From Caldisericum exile AZM16c01 (GTDB lineage: Bacteria > Caldisericota > Caldisericia > Caldisericales > Caldisericaceae), in contig NC_017096.1 in assembly GCF_000284335.1 (NCBI RefSeq), positions 682,001-746,000 on the forward strand: a DNA stretch of 64,000 bases. The letters run 5' to 3'. Below are positions 1 through 8,198 of the stretch, piece after piece. Both the position numbers and the translations under genes were made by a program. The notes beneath the pieces are model-generated. The model searched no databases. It worked only from the letters and a program-made list of their open reading frames with translations, and was not told the DNA's origin. Position 1 is the stretch's first letter. Each line of letters begins with the position of its first letter.

Positions 1-563
1 TATAAAATAAAATAAAGTCTTAGAGCGGTTGTTATTGTTCCTTGAAGGTGCGATATGCGACCACCTTTTATCAGAAGATCTATGTTCATTGGAAGGAAAA
101 AACCATGAACTTTTGGATGCATTTTTTCAATTTCATCTTTAATTTGTTCTCGCGTTGCCCCATTTTTAATGAGTTCGTGAGCCTTCATTACCTTATAGAG
201 TAAATCTACCGAAGAAGATTTAGAGTCAATAACAGTTATCTTGTCTGTACCTAAGATTTCTTTTGCTGCATTTGCCGCATTTACAGTTCCTGATAAAATT
301 GAAGATATGTGAATCGAAACAATTTCATGCCCTTGTTCAATAAGTGGTTTGTATGCCTCGACAAAGTCATTTGTTGATGGTTGTGAGCGAGAAAACTCCT
401 CGCCATCTTTTAACCTTTTATAGAATTCTTCATCAGAGATATTAACCCTTTCTTTGTAGATGCCTTTGTTTGATGTTACATAAAGAGGAACAATTGTTAA
501 ATCCATTTCTCTAATTTCTTGTTCTGTGGGGTATGCTGTTGAATCGGTTACAATTTTAATCAT
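1..563 (-). CDS. DegV family fatty-acid-binding protein, C-terminus cut off by the window edge
   Basis: DegV proteins bind a fatty acid and present it to the fatty acid kinase system (FakA/FakB) for phospholipid synthesis. Reading the minus strand from the ATG at 563 gives an open frame to the window edge (187 codons of a family usually about 280). The N-terminus begins MIKIVTDSTAY, the family's DST motif that contacts the lipid carboxylate. Further in come an SRSQPS-type loop, the SxxLSGT-like stretch HISSILSGT, and near the edge a DLLKIGGRI stretch typical of DegV. A good Shine-Dalgarno (GGAGG) lies 7 bases upstream. It is divergent from rtcB. Family assignment is firm; the bound lipid is unknown. 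Confidence 0.85.
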   Translation of the reverse strand, partial: MIKIVTDSTAYPTEQEIREMDLTIVPLYVTSNKGIYKERVNISDEEFYKRLKDGEEFSRSQPSTNDFVEAYKPLIEQGHEIVSIHISSILSGTVNAANAAKEILGTDKITVIDSKSSSVDLLYKVMKAHELIKNGATREQIKDEIEKMHPKVHGFFLPMNIDLLIKGGRISHLQGTITTALRLYFIL

Positions 564-594
564 TTTTTCCTCCGTTAAAATTTTTATCCAATCT

Positions 595-622
595 ATTATA
601 ACTGTTATAACTTTTTTCACAA
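595..622 (-). promoter_or_regulatory. Promoter of the degV-like gene
   Basis: On the minus strand a TTGTGA -35 (617-622) and a perfect TATAAT -10 (595-600) are separated by 16 bases. The predicted start near 588 leaves a short 5' UTR carrying the GGAGG ribosome site of the degV-like gene. Assigned by consensus match only. Confidence 0.6.
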
Positions 623-803
623 AATAAAAAATGCCTTCCAATGTTCAAAGGAAAAATTTGTTTGTATGTTATATCCCTTTCATATCAAAAATTTTACAAT
701 TCTACATTTTAATTTCGATATCTTTCATTTATGCTATAAATAAACTATTGTAAAAATCAAGTTTTTGTATTGCTTTAAATTTCGTAATCTTTATTATGTT
801 TGG

Positions 804-832
804 TTAAAGGAATTGTAAAAAAGGCTTATAAT
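804..832 (+). promoter_or_regulatory. Promoter of the rtcB-nfo-yggS operon
   Basis: A perfect TATAAT at 827-832 follows a weaker -35 (TTAAAG, 804-809) with a 17-base spacer. The predicted start near 839 lies downstream of the possible TTG start at 800 and just upstream of the SD (AGGGGTG) for the ATG at 851. This argues that rtcB starts at 851. The AT-rich stretch 623-803 shows nothing else I can support. Confidence 0.5.
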
Positions 833-850
833 TATATTAGGGGTGAAAAA

Positions 851-2281
851 ATGGAATTTAAAAGAGTAAGCCCTTACAAGTTTGTTGTTGAAAAGCACGG
901 AAACATGAGGGTTGATGCGCTTCTCATTTCTTCGGATAAGTTAATTCAGTATGTGGAAAAGGATAAGGCGCTTGAACAACTTCTCTGGGTTGCAACTTTA
1001 CCTGGTATTGTTAAATATTCAATTGGTATGCCTGATATTCATCAAGGATATGCTTTTCCTATTGGAGGCGTTGGTGCGTTTTTTTATGATGGAGGAGTTG
1101 TTTCGCCTGGTGGGGTTGGTTTCGATATTAATTGTGGAGTGAGAGTCATAAAAACGAACTTAAAATACGATTACATTAAGGATTCACTAGAAGAACTTGG
1201 AAAAACATTATTTAAGATGATTCCTGCAGGTTTAGGCTCAACTTCTGACTATACATTTAGCATAGAAGAATCAAAAAGAGCGATGAAATTAGGGCTTGAA
1301 TGGGCTGTTGAAAAGGGTTTTGCAAAAGAAGAAGACATTGAGAACATTGAAGATAATGGAAGGCTCGAGGCGGATCCCGATTGTGTAAGCAGGCATGCAA
1401 TAGAGCGTGGACGTGAAGAGTTTGGGACGCTTGGTGCAGGAAATCATTTCCTTGAAGTGGACAAGGTGGTGGAAATATACGATAAAGATCTTGCAAATGC
1501 GTGGGGCTTGTATGAGGGTCAAATTGTTGTTTGGATGCATACGGGTTCACGTGGTCTTGGACATCAAATTGCAACCGACTACCTTGATTTGATGCGGCCA
1601 AAGATGGAGAAGTTTGGATTTAAGTTGGTCGATAGAGATTCAGTGTATTTTCCAATTCAAGAAGACTTATCTCAAAGGTATCTTCTTGCAATGGGTAGTG
1701 CGGCAAATTTTGCTTGGGTAAATAGACAGGTTCTTACATATTTTGTTAGGAAGGCTTTCAGTAAAGTTTTTGGAATGGACTATGAGAAACTTGGCATGGA
1801 GATACTTTATGATGTTGCGCATAATATTGCAAAACAGGAGCAATATGAAGTAAACGGAAAGTTGGAAACATTACTTGTACATCGAAAAGGAGCAACTCGA
1901 TCATTTCCCAAAGGGCATCCAAAATTAAAAGGCAAATTTAAAGAAACAGGGCAACCGGTCCTTCTCCCTGGCGACATGAAAAGAGGCTCTTACATTCTAG
2001 TTGGGAGTGAAAAATCCATAAAAGAGACATTCGGGAGCGTTGCACATGGTGCAGGAAGGGTTTTAAGCAGACACCAAGCGGTAAAACAAATTACTTTTGA
2101 AGACGTCCAAAAAGAACTTCAAAGAGAAGGAATTTTACTTTATACAAATGATAAAGTTGTTGCAAGAGAAGAAGCGCCTCTTGCATACAAAAGTATTGAT
2201 CTTGTCGTTGAGCCAATTGTAAATGAAGGACTTGCAAATCTTGTTGCACGTTCCAAACCACTTATCGTGATAAAAGGATGA
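851..2281 (+). CDS. rtcB: RtcB-family RNA-splicing ligase (3'-phosphate/5'-OH RNA ligase)
   Basis: RtcB joins RNA 2',3'-cyclic phosphate or 3'-phosphate ends to 5'-OH ends using GTP and Mn2+. The 476-residue product has the family metal and catalytic motifs: GFDINCGVR (Asp92, Cys95), GNHFLEV (His199), HTGSRGLGHQ (230-239), HRKGATR, and HGAGR with the guanylylated His near 399. The loop usually reading PGSMGTASY is PGDMKRGSY here, so this is not the archetypal tRNA-ligase form. Start chosen at ATG 851 because of its SD (AGGGGTG) and because the -10 element lies between it and the upstream TTG at 800. No archease gene is adjacent. The gene overlaps nfo (ATGA), suggesting coupling between an RNA end-healing ligase and a DNA repair enzyme. 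Confidence 0.93.
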   Translation: MEFKRVSPYKFVVEKHGNMRVDALLISSDKLIQYVEKDKALEQLLWVATLPGIVKYSIGMPDIHQGYAFPIGGVGAFFYDGGVVSPGGVGFDINCGVRVIKTNLKYDYIKDSLEELGKTLFKMIPAGLGSTSDYTFSIEESKRAMKLGLEWAVEKGFAKEEDIENIEDNGRLEADPDCVSRHAIERGREEFGTLGAGNHFLEVDKVVEIYDKDLANAWGLYEGQIVVWMHTGSRGLGHQIATDYLDLMRPKMEKFGFKLVDRDSVYFPIQEDLSQRYLLAMGSAANFAWVNRQVLTYFVRKAFSKVFGMDYEKLGMEILYDVAHNIAKQEQYEVNGKLETLLVHRKGATRSFPKGHPKLKGKFKETGQPVLLPGDMKRGSYILVGSEKSIKETFGSVAHGAGRVLSRHQAVKQITFEDVQKELQREGILLYTNDKVVAREEAPLAYKSIDLVVEPIVNEGLANLVARSKPLIVIKG

Positions 2282-3141
2282 AATTAGGTGCACACGTTTC
2301 AATAAGCGGTGGAATAGATAAGGCCCCACTCTACGGAGAGGAAGCAACTTGCGATGTCATTCAAATATTTTCAAAGAACCAGATGCAATGGGTTATACCG
2401 CCTATTAGTGAATTTGTTGCCGAAAAATTTATTAAAAATTCAAAATCTAAAAAAATTGAGGCAATATCGATTCATGCTTCGTATCTTCTTAACCTTGCAA
2501 GCCCAGATAATAACATAAGGAAAAAGTCGATAAAAGATCTTGCTCATGAATTAGAAAGAGCAGATTTACTTCATATAAAGTATGTTGTCTTTCATCCTGG
2601 CGCTCACCTTGGAAGCGGTGAAGAGAAAGGACTTAAAACAATTGCAGAATCAATTAAAGAAGTTTTCGAAACCTCTAATTCCAAAGAGAGCACTCTTCTT
2701 ATTGAGACAACTGCAGGCGAAGGAACTCACCTTTGTTATAGATTCGAACATATTAGAGATATTTTTGATGTTACTCAAAACTTTATAGATAGACTTGGTG
2801 TTTGCTTTGATACGTGCCATGTGTTTCAGGCAGGATACGACATAAGGACAGAAGAAAGTTTTAGAAAAGTGCTTCATACATTTGATGAAGTTATTGGGCT
2901 TAAATATCTTAAGCTATTTCATCTAAATGATTCAAAGAAAGATTTAGGTGCAAGAGTTGACCGTCATGAAGAAATTGGGCTTGGGAAAATTGGACTTGAA
3001 GCATTTAGATTTCTTGTTAATAATCCTCTTTTTAAAGATTTAGGGGGTATTCTTGAAATCCCAGGAAATATAGAGGGGTATAAAAGAAATTTAATTACTT
3101 TACGGAGGTTAATAAGTGGGCACAATTTACACGAACGTTAA
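2278..3141 (+). CDS. nfo: Endonuclease IV (AP endonuclease)
   Basis: Endonuclease IV cleaves DNA 5' to abasic sites in base excision repair, using a trinuclear zinc centre in a TIM barrel. The 287-residue protein has the family's metal-ligand motifs in order: HASYLLNLA, VFHPGAH, LLIETTAG, FDTCHVFQAGYD, LFHLNDSK, and the RVDRHEEIGLGKIG signature near residue 220, ending in EIPG. Length is normal. The ATG overlaps the rtcB stop (ATGA), so translation is probably coupled. The last 26 bases overlap the start of the yggS-like gene. Confidence 0.96.
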   Translation: MKLGAHVSISGGIDKAPLYGEEATCDVIQIFSKNQMQWVIPPISEFVAEKFIKNSKSKKIEAISIHASYLLNLASPDNNIRKKSIKDLAHELERADLLHIKYVVFHPGAHLGSGEEKGLKTIAESIKEVFETSNSKESTLLIETTAGEGTHLCYRFEHIRDIFDVTQNFIDRLGVCFDTCHVFQAGYDIRTEESFRKVLHTFDEVIGLKYLKLFHLNDSKKDLGARVDRHEEIGLGKIGLEAFRFLVNNPLFKDLGGILEIPGNIEGYKRNLITLRRLISGHNLHER

Positions 3142-3787
3142 ATCATTACTTCAGGAACTTGAGGGCAAGGCTAAATTATTGCTAGCAACAAAAGAAAGAA
3201 CAGTTCAGGAAATTCAGCAAGCTATTGAAGCAGGTGCAAGAATCTTTGGAGAAAACTACTTGCAAGAGGCGGAGGAAAAAATAAAGCAAATAGGTCATTC
3301 TGTGGAATGGCATTTTATAGGTTCGATTCAAAAAAGAAAAATAAAGAAGATCGTAGAACTTTTTGATGTGATTGAAAGCGTTGACTCAATTGAGGTTGCG
3401 AAAATTATAGACAAGTTTTCTAAAGAATACGGTAAGATAATGCCCGTTCTTATAGAAGTGAATTCTGGAAAAGAGCCTCAAAAGAGTGGTGTTATGCCTG
3501 ACGATGTATTAAATGTTTCAAAGGCGATAAAAGAATTAAAAAATATAAGACTTGTAGGCCTTATGACAATGGGCCCAAATCTTCCGAATCCAGAAGATCT
3601 TAGGCCTTATTTTCGTTTAACTTACGAACTTTTTGAGGAACTGAAAAGTTTAGGCCTTTTTGATGTAGATGAACCAATTCTTTCGATGGGTATGTCAAGT
3701 TCGTATAAAGTTGCAATTGAAGAAGGTGCAAATCTTGTAAGAATTGGGACTCTTGTATTTGGTGAGCGAAAAAAGAAAGTTATTTAA
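3116..3787 (+). CDS. YggS/PLPBP-family pyridoxal-5'-phosphate homeostasis protein
   Basis: This family binds PLP without known enzymatic activity and keeps cellular PLP and amino acid pools balanced. The 223-residue protein shows LLLATKERT (PLP-binding Lys), FGENYLQEA, WHFIGSIQKRK, GLMTMGP and the C-terminal LSMGMSSSYKVAIEEG...VRIGTLVFGER phosphate-binding region of a type III alanine-racemase-like barrel. Start is GTG 3116 with SD GGAGG 7 bases upstream, inside the end of nfo. The stop overlaps the rlmN stop on the opposite strand by 4 bp, with no terminator between them. Confidence 0.94.
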   Translation: MGTIYTNVKSLLQELEGKAKLLLATKERTVQEIQQAIEAGARIFGENYLQEAEEKIKQIGHSVEWHFIGSIQKRKIKKIVELFDVIESVDSIEVAKIIDKFSKEYGKIMPVLIEVNSGKEPQKSGVMPDDVLNVSKAIKELKNIRLVGLMTMGPNLPNPEDLRPYFRLTYELFEELKSLGLFDVDEPILSMGMSSSYKVAIEEGANLVRIGTLVFGERKKKVI

Positions 3788-4833
3788 ATCTTAAACTGAA
3801 GACTTTCTTTTGAGTTTGTTGCAAGTTGACCGCAAGCGGCGGAAACATCCGTTCCTTTTGAAAGCCTCAAAGTTGTTCGTAACCCATTTGATAAAAGGAA
3901 TTTTTGAAACTCAATTTCTTTTTTTGAAGGCTTGAAGGAAATAGAAGGGATTTCGTTATAGTGAATGAGATTTACTTTAACAAATTTTAGATCCCTTGAA
4001 AATTTTAAGAGTGCTTCTGCATCAGACTTTGTGTCATTTACATTATCTATTAGAAGATATTCCAAGGTTACAGTATTTCCGGTCCTTTCGTTATAGTAAA
4101 TTAGCGCTTCCTTTAATTTATTCAGGGGATAATTTTTAAGTCCGGGCATTAGAGAATCTCTTTTTCTTTGAATCGCTGCATGTAATGATATTGCAAGTTT
4201 TACTGATGGAATTTCGTCTGCAAGTTTATAAATCATTGGTGTGATACCTGAAGTTGAAATTGTTATTCGTCTTTTTCCCAGTTCTCTTCCGTTTTCATCG
4301 GTTAAAATTTCGATTGCCTTTTTTACGTTCTCGTAATTGAGGAGTGGCTCTCCCATTCCCATAAAAACGATATTTGAAACCGGACTTATTTTCTCAAGCT
4401 GTAAAAACTGCTCAACAATTTCTCCTGCTTCAAGATTCCTGATAAGTCCCATTTTTCCTGTTGCGCAGAATTGACAAGCCATAGAACAGCCAACTTGTGT
4501 TGATAAACATGCAGTAAACCATGTGCGACCAATGTTATTCGTATTTTTAATTAAAACGCTTTCTATGAGTCTTTTGTCACTTAACTCGAAAACAAACTTT
4601 GTTGCATCATCTTTCGAAGTTTTCCTTGATACTTCTTTGAACGTCGTAATATAAAAAATATTATCAAGAGTTTTACGAAGTTCCTTGCTTAGTGTTGTGA
4701 TCTCTGAAAAATTTTCTCTTTTTTCCTTATAGATTGCATTAAATACCTCTTTTGCTCTATATTTTTTTTCATTTAAAGATGAAAAGAATCCCTCCAGTTC
4801 TTTGAGTGTTAAGTTTTTTATATCTTTTTTCAT
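3784..4833 (-). CDS. rlmN: RlmN, dual-specificity 23S rRNA A2503 / tRNA A37 C2-methyltransferase
   Basis: RlmN is a radical-SAM enzyme that methylates C2 of adenosine in 23S rRNA and some tRNAs. The 349-residue protein has the cluster motif CSMACQFC (Cys116, 120, 123), the upstream conserved Cys109 in ACLSTQVGC, and the methyl-carrying C-terminal Cys334 in SAACGQLA. It also has GMGEPLLN and an SLHA motif. Both catalytic cysteines are present, so the full mechanism is expected. The start codon coincides with the predicted transcription start and has no convincing SD, so the mRNA is probably leaderless. It converges on the yggS-like gene. Confidence 0.96.
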   Translation of the reverse strand: MKKDIKNLTLKELEGFFSSLNEKKYRAKEVFNAIYKEKRENFSEITTLSKELRKTLDNIFYITTFKEVSRKTSKDDATKFVFELSDKRLIESVLIKNTNNIGRTWFTACLSTQVGCSMACQFCATGKMGLIRNLEAGEIVEQFLQLEKISPVSNIVFMGMGEPLLNYENVKKAIEILTDENGRELGKRRITISTSGITPMIYKLADEIPSVKLAISLHAAIQRKRDSLMPGLKNYPLNKLKEALIYYNERTGNTVTLEYLLIDNVNDTKSDAEALLKFSRDLKFVKVNLIHYNEIPSISFKPSKKEIEFQKFLLSNGLRTTLRLSKGTDVSAACGQLATNSKESLQFKI

Positions 4834-4839
4834 GTTTCC

Positions 4840-4867
4840 ATTTTAATCTCTATTTAAAAATTTGCAA
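4840..4867 (-). promoter_or_regulatory. Promoter of rlmN, predicted to give a leaderless mRNA
   Basis: On the minus strand TTGCAA (4862-4867), a 16-base spacer and TAAAAT (4840-4845) form a good sigma-A promoter. Seven bases beyond the -10 is the A of the rlmN ATG (4833), so transcription would begin at or next to the start codon. Confidence 0.6.
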
Positions 4868-4970
4868 TAATATTTTGCATATTTTGGAAAATTTAATAAA
4901 AGTTATTATGTTAGTTACTTTTTTAACTTTGATAATAGGCATAAATTTTAGAAAAATGTTTTTCTCCCTC

Positions 4971-4999
4971 TTGACAAAGAAAATTGTTTTTGTTAAAAT
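4971..4999 (+). promoter_or_regulatory. Strong promoter of the nucleobase catabolic operon
   Basis: A perfect -35 TTGACA (4971-4976), a 17-base spacer and TAAAAT (4994-4999) form the best consensus promoter in the window. The predicted start near 5006 leaves a 38-base leader with a strong SD (AAGGGAGGT, 5029-5037) before the ATG at 5044. A near-consensus promoter implies high expression unless repressed; no obvious operator was seen. Confidence 0.78.
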
Positions 5000-5043
5000 T
5001 TAATATCTTTTTTAAAAATCTTTGAATAAAGGGAGGTAGTGAG

Positions 5044-5769
5044 ATGAAAAAAGAGGTACCAGAGAAGGTATCGCAGAATGAGGTAATTTTTAAGGTAGAA
5101 GAGATTGAGCCACTGTTAAGTGGTCCTGCAATGGATCTTCCACGTTGGGAGCCGATGTATATCACCCTTCCTAATGGAAGAACAATGGTTATTAGAGAAA
5201 TGAGGAAGGATGAAGCACCGCTTCTTTTCCCTCTTTTGAAGAAATTGATCGACACAGATCACGATTTCTACGACATCGTTGGTGTAAGAGTTTATGCTGA
5301 ACTACTTGGATGGCTTAGAAATAGATTAAAAGATCCTTATCAAATGGTCGGTATTGTCGATGGAAAGCTTGCAGCGTTTTGTAATGGAAGATTAATGAAC
5401 AGGGATATCAACATAAGTTTACATACAATGGCTTTCATGCGTGGAATGAAGGCTGGTGCTGTAATGTACTATGCGAAGGCCTATTATACCTTTGAAATTC
5501 TTGGACAAAGAGAGTTTTGGGCAACTTATGAAAGTTACAACGGATGGAAGAGATGGGGCGTTGGAATGGCCCAGCCATCTTACCCTTGGCCAGATGTACA
5601 GCATGAATTAGGTGGAGCAAGGGTTTACTACATTACAAAAGAATATTGGCAAACAACAGTAAAAAGGTATCTTGAAGATATGATTGGTGCAAAATTGCAG
5701 GCACCAGTTCCCGAAGATCTTTTAAAAGCAGCTGAAAAATTTGAAGTTCCAGAAACCTTAGAGGAATAA
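5044..5769 (+). CDS. GNAT-like protein of unknown substrate, first gene of the nucleobase catabolic operon
   Basis: I do not recognise a characterised homologue. The 241-residue soluble protein looks like a GNAT acyltransferase fold. A beta strand plus helix (TMVIREMRKDEAPLLFPLL, about 59-77) is followed by strands around MVGIVDGKLAAFCNGR. A helix follows, then WATYESYNGWKRWGVGM (about 159-175), which resembles the late GNAT segment with its conserved Asn. No classical acetyl-CoA P-loop (Q/RxxGxG/A) is clear, so activity is uncertain. It has no signal peptide or membrane segment. It is separated from the DUF2877 gene by a strong stem-loop. Position immediately behind the promoter suggests a role in the same pathway, possibly modifying an intermediate or sensing acyl-CoA. 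Confidence 0.5.
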   Translation: MKKEVPEKVSQNEVIFKVEEIEPLLSGPAMDLPRWEPMYITLPNGRTMVIREMRKDEAPLLFPLLKKLIDTDHDFYDIVGVRVYAELLGWLRNRLKDPYQMVGIVDGKLAAFCNGRLMNRDINISLHTMAFMRGMKAGAVMYYAKAYYTFEILGQREFWATYESYNGWKRWGVGMAQPSYPWPDVQHELGGARVYYITKEYWQTTVKRYLEDMIGAKLQAPVPEDLLKAAEKFEVPETLEE

Positions 5770-5784
5770 AGGGAATATTGTGGC

Positions 5785-5808
5785 TCCCCCAAGAGGATTC
5801 TTGGGGGA
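5785..5808 (+). other. Intercistronic stem-loop, 9-bp perfect stem
   Basis: TCCCCCAAG (5785-5793) pairs perfectly with CTTGGGGGA (5800-5808) around the loop AGGATT. It starts 16 bases after the stop of the GNAT-like gene. It is not followed by a continuous T-run, so it is not a textbook terminator. It could be a partial terminator or a 3'-end stabiliser that makes the first gene more abundant than the rest of the operon. Confidence 0.7.
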
Positions 5809-5836
5809 AAATATTACTTTTTACAAAAAGGTAGGA

Positions 5837-6652
5837 ATGAAGGTAATCTCAGTGGGCGACAAAATAGATTTAGAATTTAAGATTTTAGGTATCCATTCCT
5901 CATTTGCGCATGCTATCAATCTTTATACTGATAGTGGATTGGTTTTTTTGGTTTCAGAAGATATCGGTGCTGGTCCTAATTCAGTTGTTGTTCAAAGCGA
6001 CACAATTGAAGAGATTTTTATTAACGAATTGAAGGAAGCACTATTGCATCATAGCCCCGTTATATATGATTCAACTTTTTCATTACCGCATAAAGATATT
6101 GATTTTATACTGAAAAACATCGTTAAAGTCAAAAACATTTTAAAACAATATTCTCAGCCTTTAAGTTCAGCTTTTCTTATCGATCCGTCAAGAAAGATTT
6201 ATTTTAAGGGATCATTTAATTTGAATTTAGTAGATAAATTAGAGAATTATTTCAACCGTTTAATAAACTTTGATTTTAGTTCGATTCATATTCTAAAAGG
6301 GTTAGGCTATGGTTTTACACCGCAAGGAGATGACCTAATCGAGGGATTTTTGTCTGCGATGTATTTGTATGAAAGGTTGTTTGAAATAGATCTTTCTGAA
6401 ATTCGCAACACTATATTTATTCTTGCACAAACGCAGAATGAGGTTTCTAACACCTTTCTTTATTTCACATCACTCGGATTTTTCTATGAGAGATTCAAAA
6501 ATGTTCTATTATCTCTTTTTACTGGGCAAAATTTAGAGCAGAGTGTTTTGAAGATGTTATCCTTTGGCGAAACCTCTGGTGCGGATATTCTCACAGGTTT
6601 TGTTAAAGGGTTTGAAAAACTTTTAGAAGGAGGCAAAAAATTATGGCAGTAA
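5837..6652 (+). CDS. DUF2877 protein, AllH-like subunit of an oxamate-carbamoyltransferase-type complex
   Basis: DUF2877 proteins (E. coli YlbF/AllH) act with FdrA (AllF) and YlbE (AllG), a set linked to carbamoyl transfer from oxalurate in allantoin breakdown. The hallmark motifs are present: GLGYGFTPQGDDLIEGFL near residue 155 and GETSGADILTGF near the C-terminus. A GTG at 5780 would extend the frame by 19 residues, but that codon sits directly before the 9-bp stem-loop. I prefer ATG 5837 (MKVISVGDKI), which has an AGGT-type ribosome site and gives 271 residues. The 3' end overlaps fdrA by 10 bp. The true substrate in this organism is inference. Confidence 0.82.
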   Translation: MKVISVGDKIDLEFKILGIHSSFAHAINLYTDSGLVFLVSEDIGAGPNSVVVQSDTIEEIFINELKEALLHHSPVIYDSTFSLPHKDIDFILKNIVKVKNILKQYSQPLSSAFLIDPSRKIYFKGSFNLNLVDKLENYFNRLINFDFSSIHILKGLGYGFTPQGDDLIEGFLSAMYLYERLFEIDLSEIRNTIFILAQTQNEVSNTFLYFTSLGFFYERFKNVLLSLFTGQNLEQSVLKMLSFGETSGADILTGFVKGFEKLLEGGKKLWQ

Positions 6653-8196
6653 AAGGCATGTTGAAAAAAGGCGAATACTATGATTCAGTAACATTGATGC
6701 TTGTTCAAAAAGACGCTTTAAATATCCCTGGAGTTGAAGATGCCGCCATTGTGATGGGAACGTTACAAAATAAATCAATTCTTGAGAATTCAGGAATGTT
6801 ACTTGAAGAATTTAAAAGCGCAACCGATTCTGACCTTTTGATAGTCATTAAGGGCAAAGATGAAGAAACTGTAAATAAGGCACTCTCTGAAGTGGAAAAA
6901 ATACTTAAGAAAAGTAGATCGAAGTCTGAAGAGACTCAGGATTATGTGCCAAGGAGTTTGGATGGTGCTTTAAAGGTAATGGGAGATGCGAATTTAGTGC
7001 TTATATCTGTTGCAGGCAAATACGCTGGAGATGAGGCAATTAAGGCACTTTCAAAAGACTTGCATGTAATGATATTTTCCGACAATGTGCCAAAAGAAAA
7101 AGCACTTCTTGCAAAGAAAATTGGTTACGAAAAAGGTCTTCTCGTTATGGGACCAGACTGTGGAACCGCAATTATAAATGGTGCACCTCTTGGATTTGCA
7201 AACGTAGTTGAGAGAGGCGATATAGGGATTGTATCTGCAGCGGGAACTGGTCTTCAGGAAGTTTCTTCAATCATTTCAAATGTTGGTGGAGGCATATCCC
7301 AAGCAATCGGAACAGGCGGAATAGACATGAAGGAATATTATGGTGGATTGTCGTTCCTTACCGGTCTTAAAGCCTTAATTGAAGATATAGATACAAAGGT
7401 AATTGTTCTTATCTCAAAACCGCCACATGAAAGTGTCCTCCAGAAACTCAAAGAAGTTCTAAAGAATAACAAGAAACCTGTTGTTGGATGTTTTCTTGGT
7501 GCACCAAATGAATTAGTTGAAAATCTTGGTGCGTATCCTGTCTCAACTCTTGAAGAAGCGGCACTTCTTGCAGTAAGCCTTTCAAAAGGAACTTCCTTTG
7601 ACTCTTTCAAGAAGGAAATTGAAGAAAGAGAAGAGGTAATTAAGAAAGAAGCACATGAACTTGCAAAACAACTCAAACATGGTCAGAAGTATTTTAGAGG
7701 GCTTTTTCAGGGCGGAACACTGGCTTATGAAACGGAACTAATACTAACCGATATGATAGGAGAGGTGTATTCTAATGTTCCACTTAGACCTGAATTTAAA
7801 CTTAAGGATTCTTGGAAGAGCGAAAAACACACAATCGTTGACCTTGGAGAAGATGAGTTTACGGTAGGCAGACCTCACCCCCAAATTGATTTCCAGCTGA
7901 GAAATAAAAGAATTCTTGAAGAAGCAAAGGATAAAGAGGTAGCTGTGATTTATCTTGATGTGGTAATTGGTTATGGAACTAATATGCATCCCATTGAAGA
8001 CCTCGTGCCTGTGATTGAGGAAGTTAAGAAGACAAGTGATGCAATTGTAATTGTTAATGTTACCGGGACAGATAAGGATCCTCAGAACAAAAGAGCACTT
8101 ATTACTGCATTAAAAAATGCGTCTGCACATGTCTATGAAAGAAATGCCTATGCATCTAAAGTAGCAGGTTACGTAATAAAGGAAATTGGAGGTTAA
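6643..8196 (+). CDS. fdrA: FdrA-family protein, AllF-like subunit (acyl-CoA synthetase-like fold)
   Basis: FdrA is related to succinyl-CoA synthetase alpha subunits but is assigned, with its YlbE and YlbF partners, to carbamoyl transfer in ureide catabolism. The 517-residue product has the CoA-ligase-like nucleotide-binding core with GPDCGTAIINGAPLGFANVV (about 167-186), SAAGTGLQEVSS and GTGGIDMKEYYGG, then a second Rossmann-like domain with PHPQID and DVVIGYGTNMHP. The start is ATG 6643 with SD AGAAGGAGG, overlapping the DUF2877 stop. The DUF1116 gene begins two bases after its stop, so equal subunit production by coupled translation is likely. Confidence 0.9.
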   Translation: MAVKGMLKKGEYYDSVTLMLVQKDALNIPGVEDAAIVMGTLQNKSILENSGMLLEEFKSATDSDLLIVIKGKDEETVNKALSEVEKILKKSRSKSEETQDYVPRSLDGALKVMGDANLVLISVAGKYAGDEAIKALSKDLHVMIFSDNVPKEKALLAKKIGYEKGLLVMGPDCGTAIINGAPLGFANVVERGDIGIVSAAGTGLQEVSSIISNVGGGISQAIGTGGIDMKEYYGGLSFLTGLKALIEDIDTKVIVLISKPPHESVLQKLKEVLKNNKKPVVGCFLGAPNELVENLGAYPVSTLEEAALLAVSLSKGTSFDSFKKEIEEREEVIKKEAHELAKQLKHGQKYFRGLFQGGTLAYETELILTDMIGEVYSNVPLRPEFKLKDSWKSEKHTIVDLGEDEFTVGRPHPQIDFQLRNKRILEEAKDKEVAVIYLDVVIGYGTNMHPIEDLVPVIEEVKKTSDAIVIVNVTGTDKDPQNKRALITALKNASAHVYERNAYASKVAGYVIKEIGG

Positions 8197-8198
8197 TT

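Noticed and set aside
800-850. TTG start for rtcB at 800, adding 17 residues
   Set aside because: A TATAAT lies between 800 and the ATG at 851, and the ATG has a clear SD; the extension is not part of the family.
5780-5836. GTG start for the DUF2877 gene at 5780
   Set aside because: The codon sits directly before a 9-bp stem-loop, has no good SD, and the encoded residues do not look conserved; ATG 5837 is preferred.
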